A stretch of 64,000 nt of DNA from Flammeovirga yaeyamensis (GCF_018736045.1 NZ_CP076133.1:1550001-1614000), one strand, 5' to 3'. Shown: positions 25,174 to 34,211, numbered from the stretch's first letter. Numbers and translations: made by a program. The notes: generated by a model from the letters alone, not told the origin.

Positions 25174-26820
25174 ATGGATAACAAAAAAAGAATCATCGTT
25201 ATTGGCGGTTTATCTGCCGGACCATCAGCAGCTGCAAAAGCAAGAAGAACTGACGAAAATGCTGAAATTATATTATTCGAGAAAACTGCAAACATAAGTT
25301 ATGCGACTTGCGGTATTCCGTATGCCTTTTCCGGAAGAATTAAAGATAGAAATAAATTGTTGGTCGTAAAGCCTGATCTATTACGCCAACGTTTTAACAT
25401 AGATGTTCATTTAGAAGAACCCGTAACGAATATCGATCCTGATAATCATATGGTGTACACTCCAAAAGGTGAATATAAATATGACAAACTGGTATATGCT
25501 ACTGGTGGTACTGCTATTACTCCCCCTATTGAAGGTTTAGCTGATTACACTGAGTGGGCACACGCTAAAACAATTGAAGACTTTGATAGAATTATAAAAT
25601 CAGATGTACTTAATAGTGCAAATGAAATTACTATCGTTGGTGCAGGTCTTATCGGTCTTGAAACTGCTGAAAACCTAATGCAAATTGGCAAAAAAGTGAC
25701 CATCATAGAATTAGGAAAACACATTCTTGGTCCATGGGATGACAAATTTGCAACAATGGGTGAAAAAGTTTTAGAAGATAATGGTGTTTCACTTGAATTA
25801 GGCAAATCAATTCAAAAGATTAATACTGATGGTAGCTTAGTGTTAAGTGACGGTAAAACAATCTCATCAAATTTCTTGATTATGTCGATTGGTGTAAAAC
25901 CTATCACAGAAATGTTGACTTCGAAAGGTGCCAATCATCTACCAAATGGTGCCTTGATTGTAAACGAAAGAATGGAAACAAATTTACCCGATATTTATGC
26001 AGCGGGTGATTGTGCTTCAATTCCTCATATAGTCACCAATGCAGAAGGTTGGTTCCCGATGGGGACACATTCCAACAAAGGTGGTCGTGTAGCCGGTGCT
26101 AATGCTGTAGGAGGTAACGAAACTTTCCCTGGTGGTTATGGTACTGCGATTATGGAGATGTTTGATCATACAATAGCTAGAACTGGTGCTGGTCCAAAAG
26201 TATTAGAACGTGATGGGATTGCTTATGAATCTACTTTTATCATTGCCAATTCACATCCAGGCTTCTATCCAGGGGGTAAAGATATGTTTATCGAAATTTA
26301 TTACACTCCAGATACTCATGTGATTTTAGGTGCTGAGTTGTTTGGTCAAAAAGGAGTGGATAAACGTGCTGATGTATTAGCTACTGCTATTTATGCTAAG
26401 CTAACTATTGAAGATTTACCAAATCTTGATTTAGCTTATGCTCCTCCATTCTCTCCAGCAAAGGACCCTGTTATTGTTGCCGGGTTTGTTGCTCAGAATG
26501 CTCAAAAAGGATTGTTCAAAGAAGTAAATGTTGCAGTTGCTAAAGAAGCATTTGAAAGCGGTGATGACATTACAATCCTTGATGTTCGTAATCCTACGGA
26601 ACTAGAAAATGCTGGTAGAATTGATGATCGTGCATTAAACTTACCTCTTGATACATTAAGAGAGAATTTAGATAAAATTGATACTAAAAAGCCTATTTAT
26701 GTGACTTGTGCAAAAGGTTTAAGAGGTTATCTGGCTTCTTTAATATTAGCACATAATGGCTTCAAAAATATTCATAACATAGCTGGTGGGTTTACCGCTT
26801 GGAACAAAATCAACGGCTAA
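25174..26820 (+). CDS. CoA-disulfide reductase / rhodanese fusion (FAD-dependent)
   Basis: 548 residues from the ATG at 25174 (an in-frame TTG lies 6 bases upstream). An N-terminal FAD-binding motif (IIVIGGLSAGPSAAAKA), the redox cysteine C46 in SYATCGIPY, a second NAD(P)H-binding motif (ITIVGAGLIGLETAENL) and IYAAGDCASIP identify a pyridine-nucleotide disulfide oxidoreductase of the CoA-disulfide reductase class. The C-terminal 100 residues are a rhodanese domain with DVRNPTEL and catalytic C512 in TCAKGLRGY. Characterised CoADR-RHD proteins reduce CoA disulfide, CoA persulfide or polysulfide. The next two genes encode a thiosulfate/sulfur transporter, so the operon probably moves and reduces sulfane sulfur. 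Cytoplasmic. Confidence 0.92.
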   Translation: MDNKKRIIVIGGLSAGPSAAAKARRTDENAEIILFEKTANISYATCGIPYAFSGRIKDRNKLLVVKPDLLRQRFNIDVHLEEPVTNIDPDNHMVYTPKGEYKYDKLVYATGGTAITPPIEGLADYTEWAHAKTIEDFDRIIKSDVLNSANEITIVGAGLIGLETAENLMQIGKKVTIIELGKHILGPWDDKFATMGEKVLEDNGVSLELGKSIQKINTDGSLVLSDGKTISSNFLIMSIGVKPITEMLTSKGANHLPNGALIVNERMETNLPDIYAAGDCASIPHIVTNAEGWFPMGTHSNKGGRVAGANAVGGNETFPGGYGTAIMEMFDHTIARTGAGPKVLERDGIAYESTFIIANSHPGFYPGGKDMFIEIYYTPDTHVILGAELFGQKGVDKRADVLATAIYAKLTIEDLPNLDLAYAPPFSPAKDPVIVAGFVAQNAQKGLFKEVNVAVAKEAFESGDDITILDVRNPTELENAGRIDDRALNLPLDTLRENLDKIDTKKPIYVTCAKGLRGYLASLILAHNGFKNIHNIAGGFTAWNKING

Positions 26821-26833
26821 TTGTTAATTACCC

Positions 26834-26871
26834 GTAGGGATGTTACCTCTACATAGACGTAACATCCCTAC
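26834..26871. repeat. REP-like palindromic hairpin inside the sulfur operon
   Basis: A perfect 13-bp stem (GTAGGGATGTTAC at 26834-26846 pairs with 26859-26871) with a 12-base loop and no T run, so not a normal terminator. It resembles the hairpin at 62421-62447 (GTACGGACGTTGC on the minus strand, 10 of 13 bases shared). Both fit the short dispersed palindromes of the GTAGRGACGTTGC type that I recall from many bacterial genomes. Confidence 0.5.
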
Positions 26872-26904
26872 TCATCTTTAAACTTTCATTAAACGACAAT
26901 TTCC

Positions 26905-27465
26905 ATGATGGAAAACATTATTGCACCATGGCCTTGGTATGTTACAGGGCCGATTGTTGGTGCGACTATGGCTATATTACTATTATTTGGTAAAAGTCTA
27001 GGACTATCTTCGAACTTCAGAATTATTTGTTCCGCATGTGGAGCAGGCAAGAAAAACTCATTTTTCAACTTTGATTGGAAAAGAGAATCTTGGAACCTAG
27101 TATTTGCTATTGGTTGTATAATCGGTGGTTTTATCAGTTATAAATATTTAGGTGGAGATCACCTAGCTGGTATTTCTGATGCTACTGCAAATCACTTACA
27201 ATCGCTTGGTATTACAAGTGATAACCATTACGTCCTTCCTTCAGAGTTATTCAATGCATCAGCAATTTTCTCTGTGAAAGGGCTTTTAATGCTTACAATA
27301 GGTGGTTTTTTAATTGGTTTTGGTTCTAGATACGCAGGTGGGTGTACTTCTGGACACGCAATTAGCGGATTATCAAATTTACAGTTACCGTCACTTATTG
27401 CCGTTATTGGATATTTCATTGGCGGTTTAATCATGACTTGGTTAATTATTCCATTTATCCTTTAA
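26905..27465 (+). CDS. YeeE/YedE family sulfur transporter, first half
   Basis: 186 residues with about five membrane helices. The N-terminal PWPWYVTGPIVGATM, the CSACGAGKK loop and the strongly conserved RYAGGCTSGHAISGL near the C-terminus mark the YeeE/YedE (DUF395, TsuA-like) family, in which cysteines on opposite sides of a channel pass thiosulfate or related sulfur species across the membrane. Full-length transporters have two such repeats; here they are split into two genes, as in PmpA/PmpB pairs. The stop is followed by 11 bases before the start of the second half, and the reductase/rhodanese gene is upstream. Confidence 0.9.
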   Translation: MMENIIAPWPWYVTGPIVGATMAILLLFGKSLGLSSNFRIICSACGAGKKNSFFNFDWKRESWNLVFAIGCIIGGFISYKYLGGDHLAGISDATANHLQSLGITSDNHYVLPSELFNASAIFSVKGLLMLTIGGFLIGFGSRYAGGCTSGHAISGLSNLQLPSLIAVIGYFIGGLIMTWLIIPFIL

Positions 27466-27476
27466 ACACACAAGAA

Positions 27477-27899
27477 ATGAAACCAAAAAGAGTAATAATA
27501 TATTTAATTCTAGGTATTTTCTTTGGTATTGCACTCTCTAAAGGTGAAGCTATCTCATGGTTTAGAATTCAGGAAATGTTCCGCTTTGAATCCTTCCACA
27601 TGTATGGATTTATCGGTTCAGCTGTAGTTGTTGGTGCTATCCTCGTACAGGTAATCAAAAGGTTTAATATCAAAGATTTTGACGGTAATGAAATCATTAT
27701 TGCCGATAAACAAAAAAGTATTTGGAGATATTTATTGGGAGGAATTATGTTCGGTTTAGGCTGGGCTTTAGTTGGAGGATGTACTGCACCCCTTTTCATC
27801 CTTATGGGTTACGGTGAATACAGCATGGTGATTGTTTTTGCCTTCGCATTAGTTGGTACATTTGTTTATGGCTTGACTAAAGAACGTTTACCACATTAA
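27477..27899 (+). CDS. DUF6691/YeeE-type sulfur transporter, second half
   Basis: 140 residues from the ATG at 27477 (an in-frame TTG upstream at 27438 overlaps the previous gene and adds residues without family similarity). About four membrane helices. Family marks are AISWFRIQEMFRFESFHMYGFIGSAVVVG and the second-cysteine motif GWALVGGCTAPLFILMGYG, matching the DUF6691 half of split YeeE/YedE transporters. It should pair with the 26905 product in the inner membrane to take up thiosulfate or persulfide for the upstream rhodanese fusion. Ends at a long hairpin terminator. Confidence 0.9.
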   Translation: MKPKRVIIYLILGIFFGIALSKGEAISWFRIQEMFRFESFHMYGFIGSAVVVGAILVQVIKRFNIKDFDGNEIIIADKQKSIWRYLLGGIMFGLGWALVGGCTAPLFILMGYGEYSMVIVFAFALVGTFVYGLTKERLPH

Positions 27900-27907
27900 A
27901 TAATCAG

Positions 27908-27983
27908 GTAATAAGTAATAGGTAATAGGTTTTTAAGATCAGATAAAGATGAAAACTATTACCTATTAGTTATTACTTTTTTT
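27908..27983 (+). terminator. Long hairpin terminator of the sulfur operon
   Basis: Two arms of about 24 bases (27908-27933 and 27953-27976), nearly perfectly complementary and built from the repeated words TAATAGG/CCTATTA, are followed by a run of T residues. The arms are longer than a typical terminator, so a small mobile palindrome co-opted as a terminator is possible. Confidence 0.65.
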
Positions 27984-27996
27984 GTAGTTTTGTAGC

Positions 27997-28641
27997 ATGA
28001 AATACATACTTCCATTTTTCCTTTTATTTGCCTTAGGCAGTTGTAATGAAACAAAAAAACAAACTGATAATCCTTATGGTGTTAAGGTAGGCGATATTGT
28101 CTTCCAAGATCTCGATTGTGGCGATTTTTGTGTAGCCATAAATAAAGTGACTGAAGGATGGAATGGAAGAGATTTTTCACATTGTGCTATTGTTGTCGAA
28201 GAAGCTGATTCTCTCCTTATTATTGAAGCAGTTGGTGCAGGCGTGAAACGTACTTCTTTGAGAGATTTTTTTGGAAAACACACTGGAGAAGGAGGAACAG
28301 TAATAGGAAGAATGAAATCTGAATATAAAGCTTTAGCGCCAAAAGCAGCAAAGTTTGCTTTTGACTATTTAGGCAAATCATATGATGATGTATTTGATAT
28401 TCAAAACGATAAATATTATTGTTCTGAATTGGTTTATGAGACCTATAAATCAGCTAATGATAATAAAGAAGTATTCAAATTATTTCCTATGACCTATAAA
28501 GATCCGGATACAAATGAATACTTCCCTATTTGGGTAGATTATTTTAAAAACTTGAATGCTCAAATTCCAGAAGGTGAAGCAGGGTTGAATCCTGGTGGTG
28601 TTTCTAGGTCGAAGTATTTGGATATAATTGAGTTGAATTAA
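27997..28641 (+). CDS. YiiX/YebB-like permuted NlpC/P60 cysteine peptidase, lipoprotein
   Basis: 214 residues. Lipobox ALGSC gives a lipidated Cys16. Catalytic residues fit the circularly permuted papain-like YiiX group: H62 in DFSHCAIVVEE and C142 in KYYCSELVYETYK, with GDIVFQDLDCG near the start. Family members hydrolyse amide bonds in peptidoglycan stem peptides or fatty-acyl amides. It follows the operon terminator directly; a TAGTTTTG sequence lies only 5 bases before its ATG and could produce a nearly leaderless transcript, but that distance is unusually short. Location is periplasm or outer membrane, inner face. Confidence 0.82.
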   Translation: MKYILPFFLLFALGSCNETKKQTDNPYGVKVGDIVFQDLDCGDFCVAINKVTEGWNGRDFSHCAIVVEEADSLLIIEAVGAGVKRTSLRDFFGKHTGEGGTVIGRMKSEYKALAPKAAKFAFDYLGKSYDDVFDIQNDKYYCSELVYETYKSANDNKEVFKLFPMTYKDPDTNEYFPIWVDYFKNLNAQIPEGEAGLNPGGVSRSKYLDIIELN

Positions 28642-28642
28642 T

Positions 28643-28720
28643 TCAATTTTTTCCAATAACAATGCTATCTAATACTTTCTTTAAACTATTGATATCTTCT
28701 TTTTTGACGAGTCTTACCAT
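28643..28720 (-). pseudogene. Possible remnant of a GNAT acetyltransferase N-terminus
   Basis: A 25-codon frame starts ATG at 28720 (MVRLVKKEDINSLKKVLDS) and stops at 28643-28645. The N-terminal pattern is that of GNAT acetyltransferases, whose first strand and helix read IRxAxxEDIxxLKxVLDS. The frame then stops, 2 bases from the end of the convergent YiiX gene, and no continuation of the fold is seen in either strand nearby. I treat it as a truncated fragment left by a deletion. It is too short to be sure, and a real micro-ORF cannot be excluded. Confidence 0.35.
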
Positions 28721-28767
28721 GTTTTTATATCCCTAATATATATTGATAGAGTTTATCATCATCTATT

Positions 28768-29280
28768 CTAATCATTTATCGACGTCGAATCTATATTATT
28801 ATGAGATGTACTATCTATCATCTCTTTAATTTGCTCTACATCGATACTTTTAAAAACCTTCTCTATGTCTTCATTAGTAGAAACTGATATCTTATAATAG
28901 GTAAAGAAGACGATGATAATACCGATAATAGCAATCCATGTAAAGACATAATATCTTGTTTTATCCTTCCCAAAGAAATTGATCTTCTCATTTAATTCTT
29001 CAGCCGTAAGTTTTCTAGGTTCATCTTCATCATAATCAACATCATCATCAAAATAATCTCCATAATCATCTAAAAAGTCAAATGCATTTGGAGTGATAAA
29101 ATACACATCATTATCACCTTCTGTTTCGACTAGATCATAACGTAAAAGATCTTCTATTAACTCGAATAGGCGTTCTTTCTGAAGATAGTTTTCAAATTTT
29201 ATTTCATTGATATTAATTGACTGTGTTTTAGAAGATTTTATTTCTTCCAACAGAATGATATGTTCTTTTTTTATATCCAA
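28768..29280 (-). CDS. Hypothetical single-pass membrane protein with winged-helix-like N-terminus
   Basis: 170 residues. The first 60 residues (EHIILLEEIKSS ... LQKERLFELIEDLLRYDLVETEGDNDVYFITPNAFDFL) have the feel of a small winged-helix fold. A very acidic stretch follows (DDYGDYFDDDVDYDEDEP, about 70-90), then one membrane helix (TWIAIIGIIIVFFTYY, about 115-130) and an extracytoplasmic tail. There is no family I recognise. If the N-terminal domain binds DNA or a protein, this would be a membrane-tethered regulator, but that is speculation. Monocistronic. Confidence 0.55.
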   Translation of the reverse strand: MDIKKEHIILLEEIKSSKTQSININEIKFENYLQKERLFELIEDLLRYDLVETEGDNDVYFITPNAFDFLDDYGDYFDDDVDYDEDEPRKLTAEELNEKINFFGKDKTRYYVFTWIAIIGIIIVFFTYYKISVSTNEDIEKVFKSIDVEQIKEMIDSTSHNNIDSTSIND

Positions 29281-29480
29281 TTTTTAGAAAAAGTATATGG
29301 AGTAAGATAATTAATTATTGAAGGTACATAAAAGTGACGCATAATGGTACTTTTCCTCTGAATTAAGTTCTTTGATTTCTAATCGGTAGGTAGGGAAAAT
29401 TATTTATTCATGGTTTATTTTTTATTATTTAATTGTCTTCTAATGGTGATTTTCGGCATTTGTGATGGGGGTATAAATCA

Positions 29481-30458
29481 TTACATTTCCCCCATTAATT
29501 TAGTTAACCCAAGCGGGTTGATTACTTGTATAGTATTGTCTTCTATAACAAGTTGAATTTTTTGAAATTTACCCTTGTAATACCAATAGAAGTCTTTACT
29601 AACGGGTTGTGGGTGTTCATTATAAAATTGATCTGTGATAAGATTAAACTTTTGTATATATAGTACAAAATCAACTGGATTGTCCTTTGATATTTTACAT
29701 AATGAAGCGATTCCTTTATTCGGAATTGCCAATACGCACCCCCATTCACCAACAAATTCGGGAGCATTTTTTTCAAGGTCTAATGCAATACTTGCAGCAT
29801 AATCTTCATTACCAATAAATGAGACATTGATAGTGGAATTATTTACTTCTATTGGATGTGTTTCTTTTAAGATTTCCTGTTTGTTTACATTTTCTTGAGC
29901 ATACTTAAAAATTTCTTCCTTTGATATATTCCAATTTTCAGTATCTGATTTCATAAGTGGACTAAAGGAAGATGGTAAATCAAGCATAATCACACTGTAG
30001 GTGCCTTCTAAATCTTCCCTAGTTATTAAAGTTTCTACTCCACCATTGCTTTGAACAAATTCTTTAGGATAAATTCTAATACTGAGATATTTTTTTGCAG
30101 TAACAAAGTCGGTGAAATCATTATTTTTATGTTCATCAATTGATGTCGTCATAGATTGAAAGTGAGCTTTCAAAAGAGGTGTCCATTCTTTTTTATCCAT
30201 TTGATGACACTTCATTATAAGGTTGTGTAGATTAACTAATGAATAAGCTTGTCCATCTTCTAGATAAATAGTACCCTCTTTAACCTTTTCTACTTTGAAA
30301 TTTTTAGAAATAATCTTTACAGATTTATCCACTAAAAATTTATAATCCTTTTGGGAAATATACTCTTCGTAACCTTCTGGAATAATGTAATTTTTTTCTT
30401 GTGCTAATAAGTTAAATGATAAGAAAAATAGAATGAAGAATTGTACAATAGTTTTCAT
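29481..30458 (-). CDS. Secreted protein of unknown function
   Basis: 325 residues with a signal peptide ending LAQ at about 19. Mixed alpha/beta composition: an N-terminal domain (GYEEYISQKDYKFLVDKSVKIIS), a central part with VIMLDLPSSFSPL and INVSFIGNEDYAASIALDLEKN, and a C-terminal strand-rich part (KFQKIQLVIEDNTIQVINPLG). I recognise no catalytic motif. Its 3' end contains an inverted repeat with bases downstream of the stop (ATGGGGG / CCCCCAT), without a T run. It follows no gene closely and shares no operon. Probably periplasmic. Confidence 0.6.
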   Translation of the reverse strand: MKTIVQFFILFFLSFNLLAQEKNYIIPEGYEEYISQKDYKFLVDKSVKIISKNFKVEKVKEGTIYLEDGQAYSLVNLHNLIMKCHQMDKKEWTPLLKAHFQSMTTSIDEHKNNDFTDFVTAKKYLSIRIYPKEFVQSNGGVETLITREDLEGTYSVIMLDLPSSFSPLMKSDTENWNISKEEIFKYAQENVNKQEILKETHPIEVNNSTINVSFIGNEDYAASIALDLEKNAPEFVGEWGCVLAIPNKGIASLCKISKDNPVDFVLYIQKFNLITDQFYNEHPQPVSKDFYWYYKGKFQKIQLVIEDNTIQVINPLGLTKLMGEM

Positions 30459-30529
30459 AAAAAGTTGAATTAACCAGCTTAAAAAAGTTTAAAATTGAAG
30501 TATTACAAATATGAAAGAATTAATTTTTA

Positions 30530-30568
30530 AAAACAAAAAACCTCCAAGAACGAATCCTCAGAGGTTTT
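30530..30568 (-). terminator. Terminator of the gshF-MATE operon
   Basis: An 8-bp stem (AAAACCTC at 30537-30544 pairs with 30561-30568), followed on the minus strand by a T run. It lies 14 bases beyond the gshF stop. Confidence 0.7.
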
Positions 30569-30582
30569 ATCAAATGATCTTT

Positions 30583-32871
30583 TTAGTAACCTAAGGCTTC
30601 TAAAACCTTGGCATTTAATCTTCGGTTTTTTCCTTTATATGGATAGCAGTGAATATGAATGGCGGGGTTGAAATTCATTTCAATGATGGCATAATTATCT
30701 TCACTTGCCTCTTCATGAATATCATCAATCATCATATCTAAACCTGTGATTTTAACATCTAAGGCTTTCGCTGCTTCGACGGCAATGTGCTTATATGAAT
30801 CTGGGATATCATCCGTATAATCGATACTATCACCACCTGTAGAAATATTCGAATTCTCTCTTAAATAGACTATTTGATCTTTACTTGGAATGTAATCAAA
30901 ATCGTAGCCTTGAGTTTTTAAGAACATTTCCTCTGCTTCACCTAAAGCAATTTTTTCTAGAGGTGTCTTATAGCCTTTACCACGTAGTGGATCTTTATTC
31001 TTTTCGATGACTAACTCTCTTACTGTTGATTTTCCATCACCCTTAACATTCGCAGGAACTCTATGAAGGATACCAACCACCTCATCATTAATGATGAAAA
31101 TTCGATATTCCTTACCAGTAACAAACTCCTCGATGAGAATAGAATTATCATGCTCAAAAGCAATTTCTACAGCTCTATCGAATAGCTTTTTATCTTGATT
31201 GTCTTTTAATATACTGATACCCAAACCAAAGTTAGTCGACTTAGGCTTGATGACAATGGATTGTCCCTGATAGAAAACGAAATCACTTTTGGCTTTGTCT
31301 ACGGAAGTATACTGATCGCCTTTTGGTGTTCTGATGCCCACATTTTCAATCACTTTTTTGGTCATGACTTTATTCTCCATCATCAAGACACTAACATAAT
31401 TATCTAATGATGTTCTTGTGGCCTGCATGACATGTTCCACTTTACCATTTTTTTCTAATTTGATAAAGTTTTCTGTACGATCCATAATATCAAATTTGAT
31501 CCCTCTCAAAATAGCTTCACGAAGCACTAATTGAGTGGATAATTCCATATCTTCTAAGCCATGAAACTTAAATTGAGTTCCTTTTGATGCACCTGAATAT
31601 TCAATAGCTTTTTCAAGATGCCAATCGATATATTCTTTACCTTGAATTGCCTTTAATGTTTCGCATGAGGGACGAACCTTTTTATTTTCACTTAGATCCA
31701 TCAAAGTTTTAAAAGCTGACTTATAATCATCAGGAGCAAAAGTGATGAACATATCTAATAGCTCAGCTGTTAAGGTTTGAATGGATTCACTTAAAAGTGT
31801 CTCTTTTCCATCAACAATAATTTTAGCATGATCAGAAAGTCCCTCACTTGCTACGATTTCTTGATTTTCAGTCGCAATTTTTTGTTCTTCTGAGGTAATC
31901 TCTTTAGACTCTTTAAATAGACAAAACAATAAAAAGAGGTGAACTATCTTGGCTGTTTCCTCAGAAATACCAATTTTCTCTTGAGGATCTAAATCCAATA
32001 ATCTTACTTCAACATATTTTAGTTTACCATCGACTTCTTTGAGACGAATTGGTGTATAATTCTCTTTATTACTATTTAATACGCCTTGTTTTATGGCATT
32101 ATCAATACTTGACTCATAGTTCTTTAATGAACTATAGTCCAATACTAAATCTTCGATGTTTTTATATCCACAAACAGAAGAACGCATCGAAATTGCATGA
32201 TCAAAATGATGACTATCTCTTGTTGCTTTTGGTAATTTATCGATGCAACATTTCAAATAAGTATTATGAAGTGCTGGACTATTTCCTAGCAATGCAATTA
32301 AATACCAACGGTAACGGAGAAAGTTTCGAGTTAATTTTAAATATAACTCTTCTCTAAAATCATCATAAGAAATATTGCCTTCATATTGTTGATACAAGAA
32401 TTCAATATTCTTTTCCTCTAATGAAAAATTGTAATGAATTCCTGATAATAACTGTTTCTTCTTCCCATATTTTGAAGCCAAGAAATTACGGTATTCCTCA
32501 TTTTCTTTACCTTCTTCTCCAAAATCAGCTACTTTGATATCGTCATCATTTTCTGGTAATTCCGGAGGAGTACTTTGAGGCCATAATAACTCATCTCCGA
32601 GGTTTTCTGTCACTACATCATGAATCGTTTCCAAGAAACCTAAAGCTTCTTTAATAGATGGTAAAGGCGGTGTAATCATCTCCACCTGACTTTCAGAAAA
32701 ATCAGTAGTGATATAAGGATGATTTAATTTATTACCAAAAATCGATGGATGGGAAGTCGTTGCCATTTTACCATCTTTTGTGATACGAACGTTTTCTTTT
32801 TCTAAACCGAAGTTTCCTTCAAAGATGCGAACGTTTCTATTGTCTTTTAATATTTGTTGTATTGTATGCAT
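30583..32871 (-). CDS. gshF: Bifunctional glutamate-cysteine ligase / glutathione synthetase
   Basis: 762 residues. The N-terminal half (about 1-480) is a GshA-type gamma-glutamylcysteine ligase: EGNFGLEKENVRIT (17-30) and TTDFSESQVEMITPP are signature blocks for binding glutamate and ATP. The C-terminal half (about 490-762) is an ATP-grasp domain: KPKSTNFGLGI, ILIEEFVTGKEYRIFII, GDGKSTVRELV and EMNFNPAIHIH. Together they catalyse both steps of glutathione synthesis in one protein, as in Streptococcus and Listeria GshF. The MATE exporter gene lies upstream with an 8-base gap, so the two are one operon. Fused GshF is patchily spread, and acquisition by transfer is common. Cytoplasmic. Confidence 0.95.
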   Translation of the reverse strand: MHTIQQILKDNRNVRIFEGNFGLEKENVRITKDGKMATTSHPSIFGNKLNHPYITTDFSESQVEMITPPLPSIKEALGFLETIHDVVTENLGDELLWPQSTPPELPENDDDIKVADFGEEGKENEEYRNFLASKYGKKKQLLSGIHYNFSLEEKNIEFLYQQYEGNISYDDFREELYLKLTRNFLRYRWYLIALLGNSPALHNTYLKCCIDKLPKATRDSHHFDHAISMRSSVCGYKNIEDLVLDYSSLKNYESSIDNAIKQGVLNSNKENYTPIRLKEVDGKLKYVEVRLLDLDPQEKIGISEETAKIVHLFLLFCLFKESKEITSEEQKIATENQEIVASEGLSDHAKIIVDGKETLLSESIQTLTAELLDMFITFAPDDYKSAFKTLMDLSENKKVRPSCETLKAIQGKEYIDWHLEKAIEYSGASKGTQFKFHGLEDMELSTQLVLREAILRGIKFDIMDRTENFIKLEKNGKVEHVMQATRTSLDNYVSVLMMENKVMTKKVIENVGIRTPKGDQYTSVDKAKSDFVFYQGQSIVIKPKSTNFGLGISILKDNQDKKLFDRAVEIAFEHDNSILIEEFVTGKEYRIFIINDEVVGILHRVPANVKGDGKSTVRELVIEKNKDPLRGKGYKTPLEKIALGEAEEMFLKTQGYDFDYIPSKDQIVYLRENSNISTGGDSIDYTDDIPDSYKHIAVEAAKALDVKITGLDMMIDDIHEEASEDNYAIIEMNFNPAIHIHCYPYKGKNRRLNAKVLEALGY

Positions 32872-32879
32872 AATGTTGT

Positions 32880-34211
32880 CTAAATGGAAGTGGATAAGAT
32901 CATTTTTCGTTTAACGGTATGATAAGCGATGCTTAAGCATATTGCTCTTAAAACGGTACTGATAGCTATTGCCATCCAAACGCCGTTGATACCAAAAAGA
33001 TGTTCTTGTGATAAATAAAGTGCCATAGGCACCCTGATGACGGTCATGGTTATATTTATGGAAGCAGGTATTTTTGTCTTACCTAATCCATTGATAATAC
33101 CTGTTGTCACCATCTCTACAGTCATAAATACCTGAGATAATCCAATGACTCTCAAATAACTTGCTCCAATAGCCACTGTTTCCTCTTCGGTAACAAACCA
33201 TCGTACAAAGAATTCGGGGAAAATGTAAAACAATGTCCCCATTAAAATCCCAAAGGTGATCGCAATTTTTATTGCCGTCTGATATCCTTCATTGACTCTT
33301 TTGTATTCTTTTGCTCCATAATTCTGTCCAGTAAATGATAGCAATGCTCCCATTAAACCACCTGTAATCATAAATGTCATAGATTCGATTTGCAGACCAA
33401 TTTTCTGAGCAGCAATAGCATCACTTCCCCATTGCGCCACAATTCTTGCCATGATGATACCGATTACAGTAAATACAATTCTTTGAATAGAAGATGGTAT
33501 ACCTAATCGAGTGATACGTCCAATTTCATCAAAAGATATCTTGAATTTTGATGCTCCAAAGAAATGTACAACTGACTTTCTATAAAACAACCCGAAGGAT
33601 AATATTTGAGAAATAACAGTAGCGATTGCAGCACCTATCACACTAAATTTGAATACGAATATGAAAATCGGATCAAGGATAATATTTACCACGACGCCTA
33701 TCATAGTGACCTTCATTGGTGTCTTACTATCGCCTCGGCTATTACTTATTGAAGTAAAAAGAAATACTGCATGAGAAAAGAATAGTCCTATGGCCGCAAC
33801 TCTCAAATATGAAATCGCAAATCCTTCTACAATAGGATCGTTTAAGTTGAAAAAACCAATTAAATAATCAGGGAAAATCTGAATAAGAACTAGCATAATC
33901 GCTACGATCAAACCAATTCCTGTAAAAGCTTCTCTACTAATTTTTTCAGCCAAAGGATTGTTTTTAGCCCCTATTTCTTGGGAAACAGAAATTCCTGTAC
34001 CTAAAATAAATACGGAAGAAATGGCCCAGCATAACTGTAAGAAAAAGGCTGATGTCCCTACAGCTGCTACTGCATCACTACCTAATTTACCTACCCAAAT
34101 CATATCTGTAAAATTGTAGGCAAATTGTAAAAACGATGAGGTAATGATAGGTAACGCAAGCGTAATGATATTTCTAAATACATTACCCTTAGTTAAATCT
34201 TTTTTCATCAA
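32880..34211 (-). CDS. MATE family efflux transporter
   Basis: 443 residues with 12 predicted helices. The N-terminal KGNVFRNIITLALPIITSSFLQFAYNFTDMIWVGKLG is a typical MATE/DinF start, and the repeated half begins near residue 225 (IGRITRLGIPSSIQRIVFTVIGIIMAR). MATE proteins export drugs or metabolites in exchange for Na+ or H+. The gene is immediately upstream of gshF, so the substrate might be a glutathione conjugate or a toxic electrophile; the pairing is the only evidence. ATG at 34211 or the next codon; upstream 34212-34502 is AT-rich without an exact -7 box. Confidence 0.9.
   Translation of the reverse strand: MMKKDLTKGNVFRNIITLALPIITSSFLQFAYNFTDMIWVGKLGSDAVAAVGTSAFFLQLCWAISSVFILGTGISVSQEIGAKNNPLAEKISREAFTGIGLIVAIMLVLIQIFPDYLIGFFNLNDPIVEGFAISYLRVAAIGLFFSHAVFLFTSISNSRGDSKTPMKVTMIGVVVNIILDPIFIFVFKFSVIGAAIATVISQILSFGLFYRKSVVHFFGASKFKISFDEIGRITRLGIPSSIQRIVFTVIGIIMARIVAQWGSDAIAAQKIGLQIESMTFMITGGLMGALLSFTGQNYGAKEYKRVNEGYQTAIKIAITFGILMGTLFYIFPEFFVRWFVTEEETVAIGASYLRVIGLSQVFMTVEMVTTGIINGLGKTKIPASINITMTVIRVPMALYLSQEHLFGINGVWMAIAISTVLRAICLSIAYHTVKRKMILSTSI

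Noticed and set aside
27908-27983. Possible MITE instead of a terminator
   Set aside because: Single copy in the window, no target duplication seen, and it ends in a T run, so terminator is simpler.
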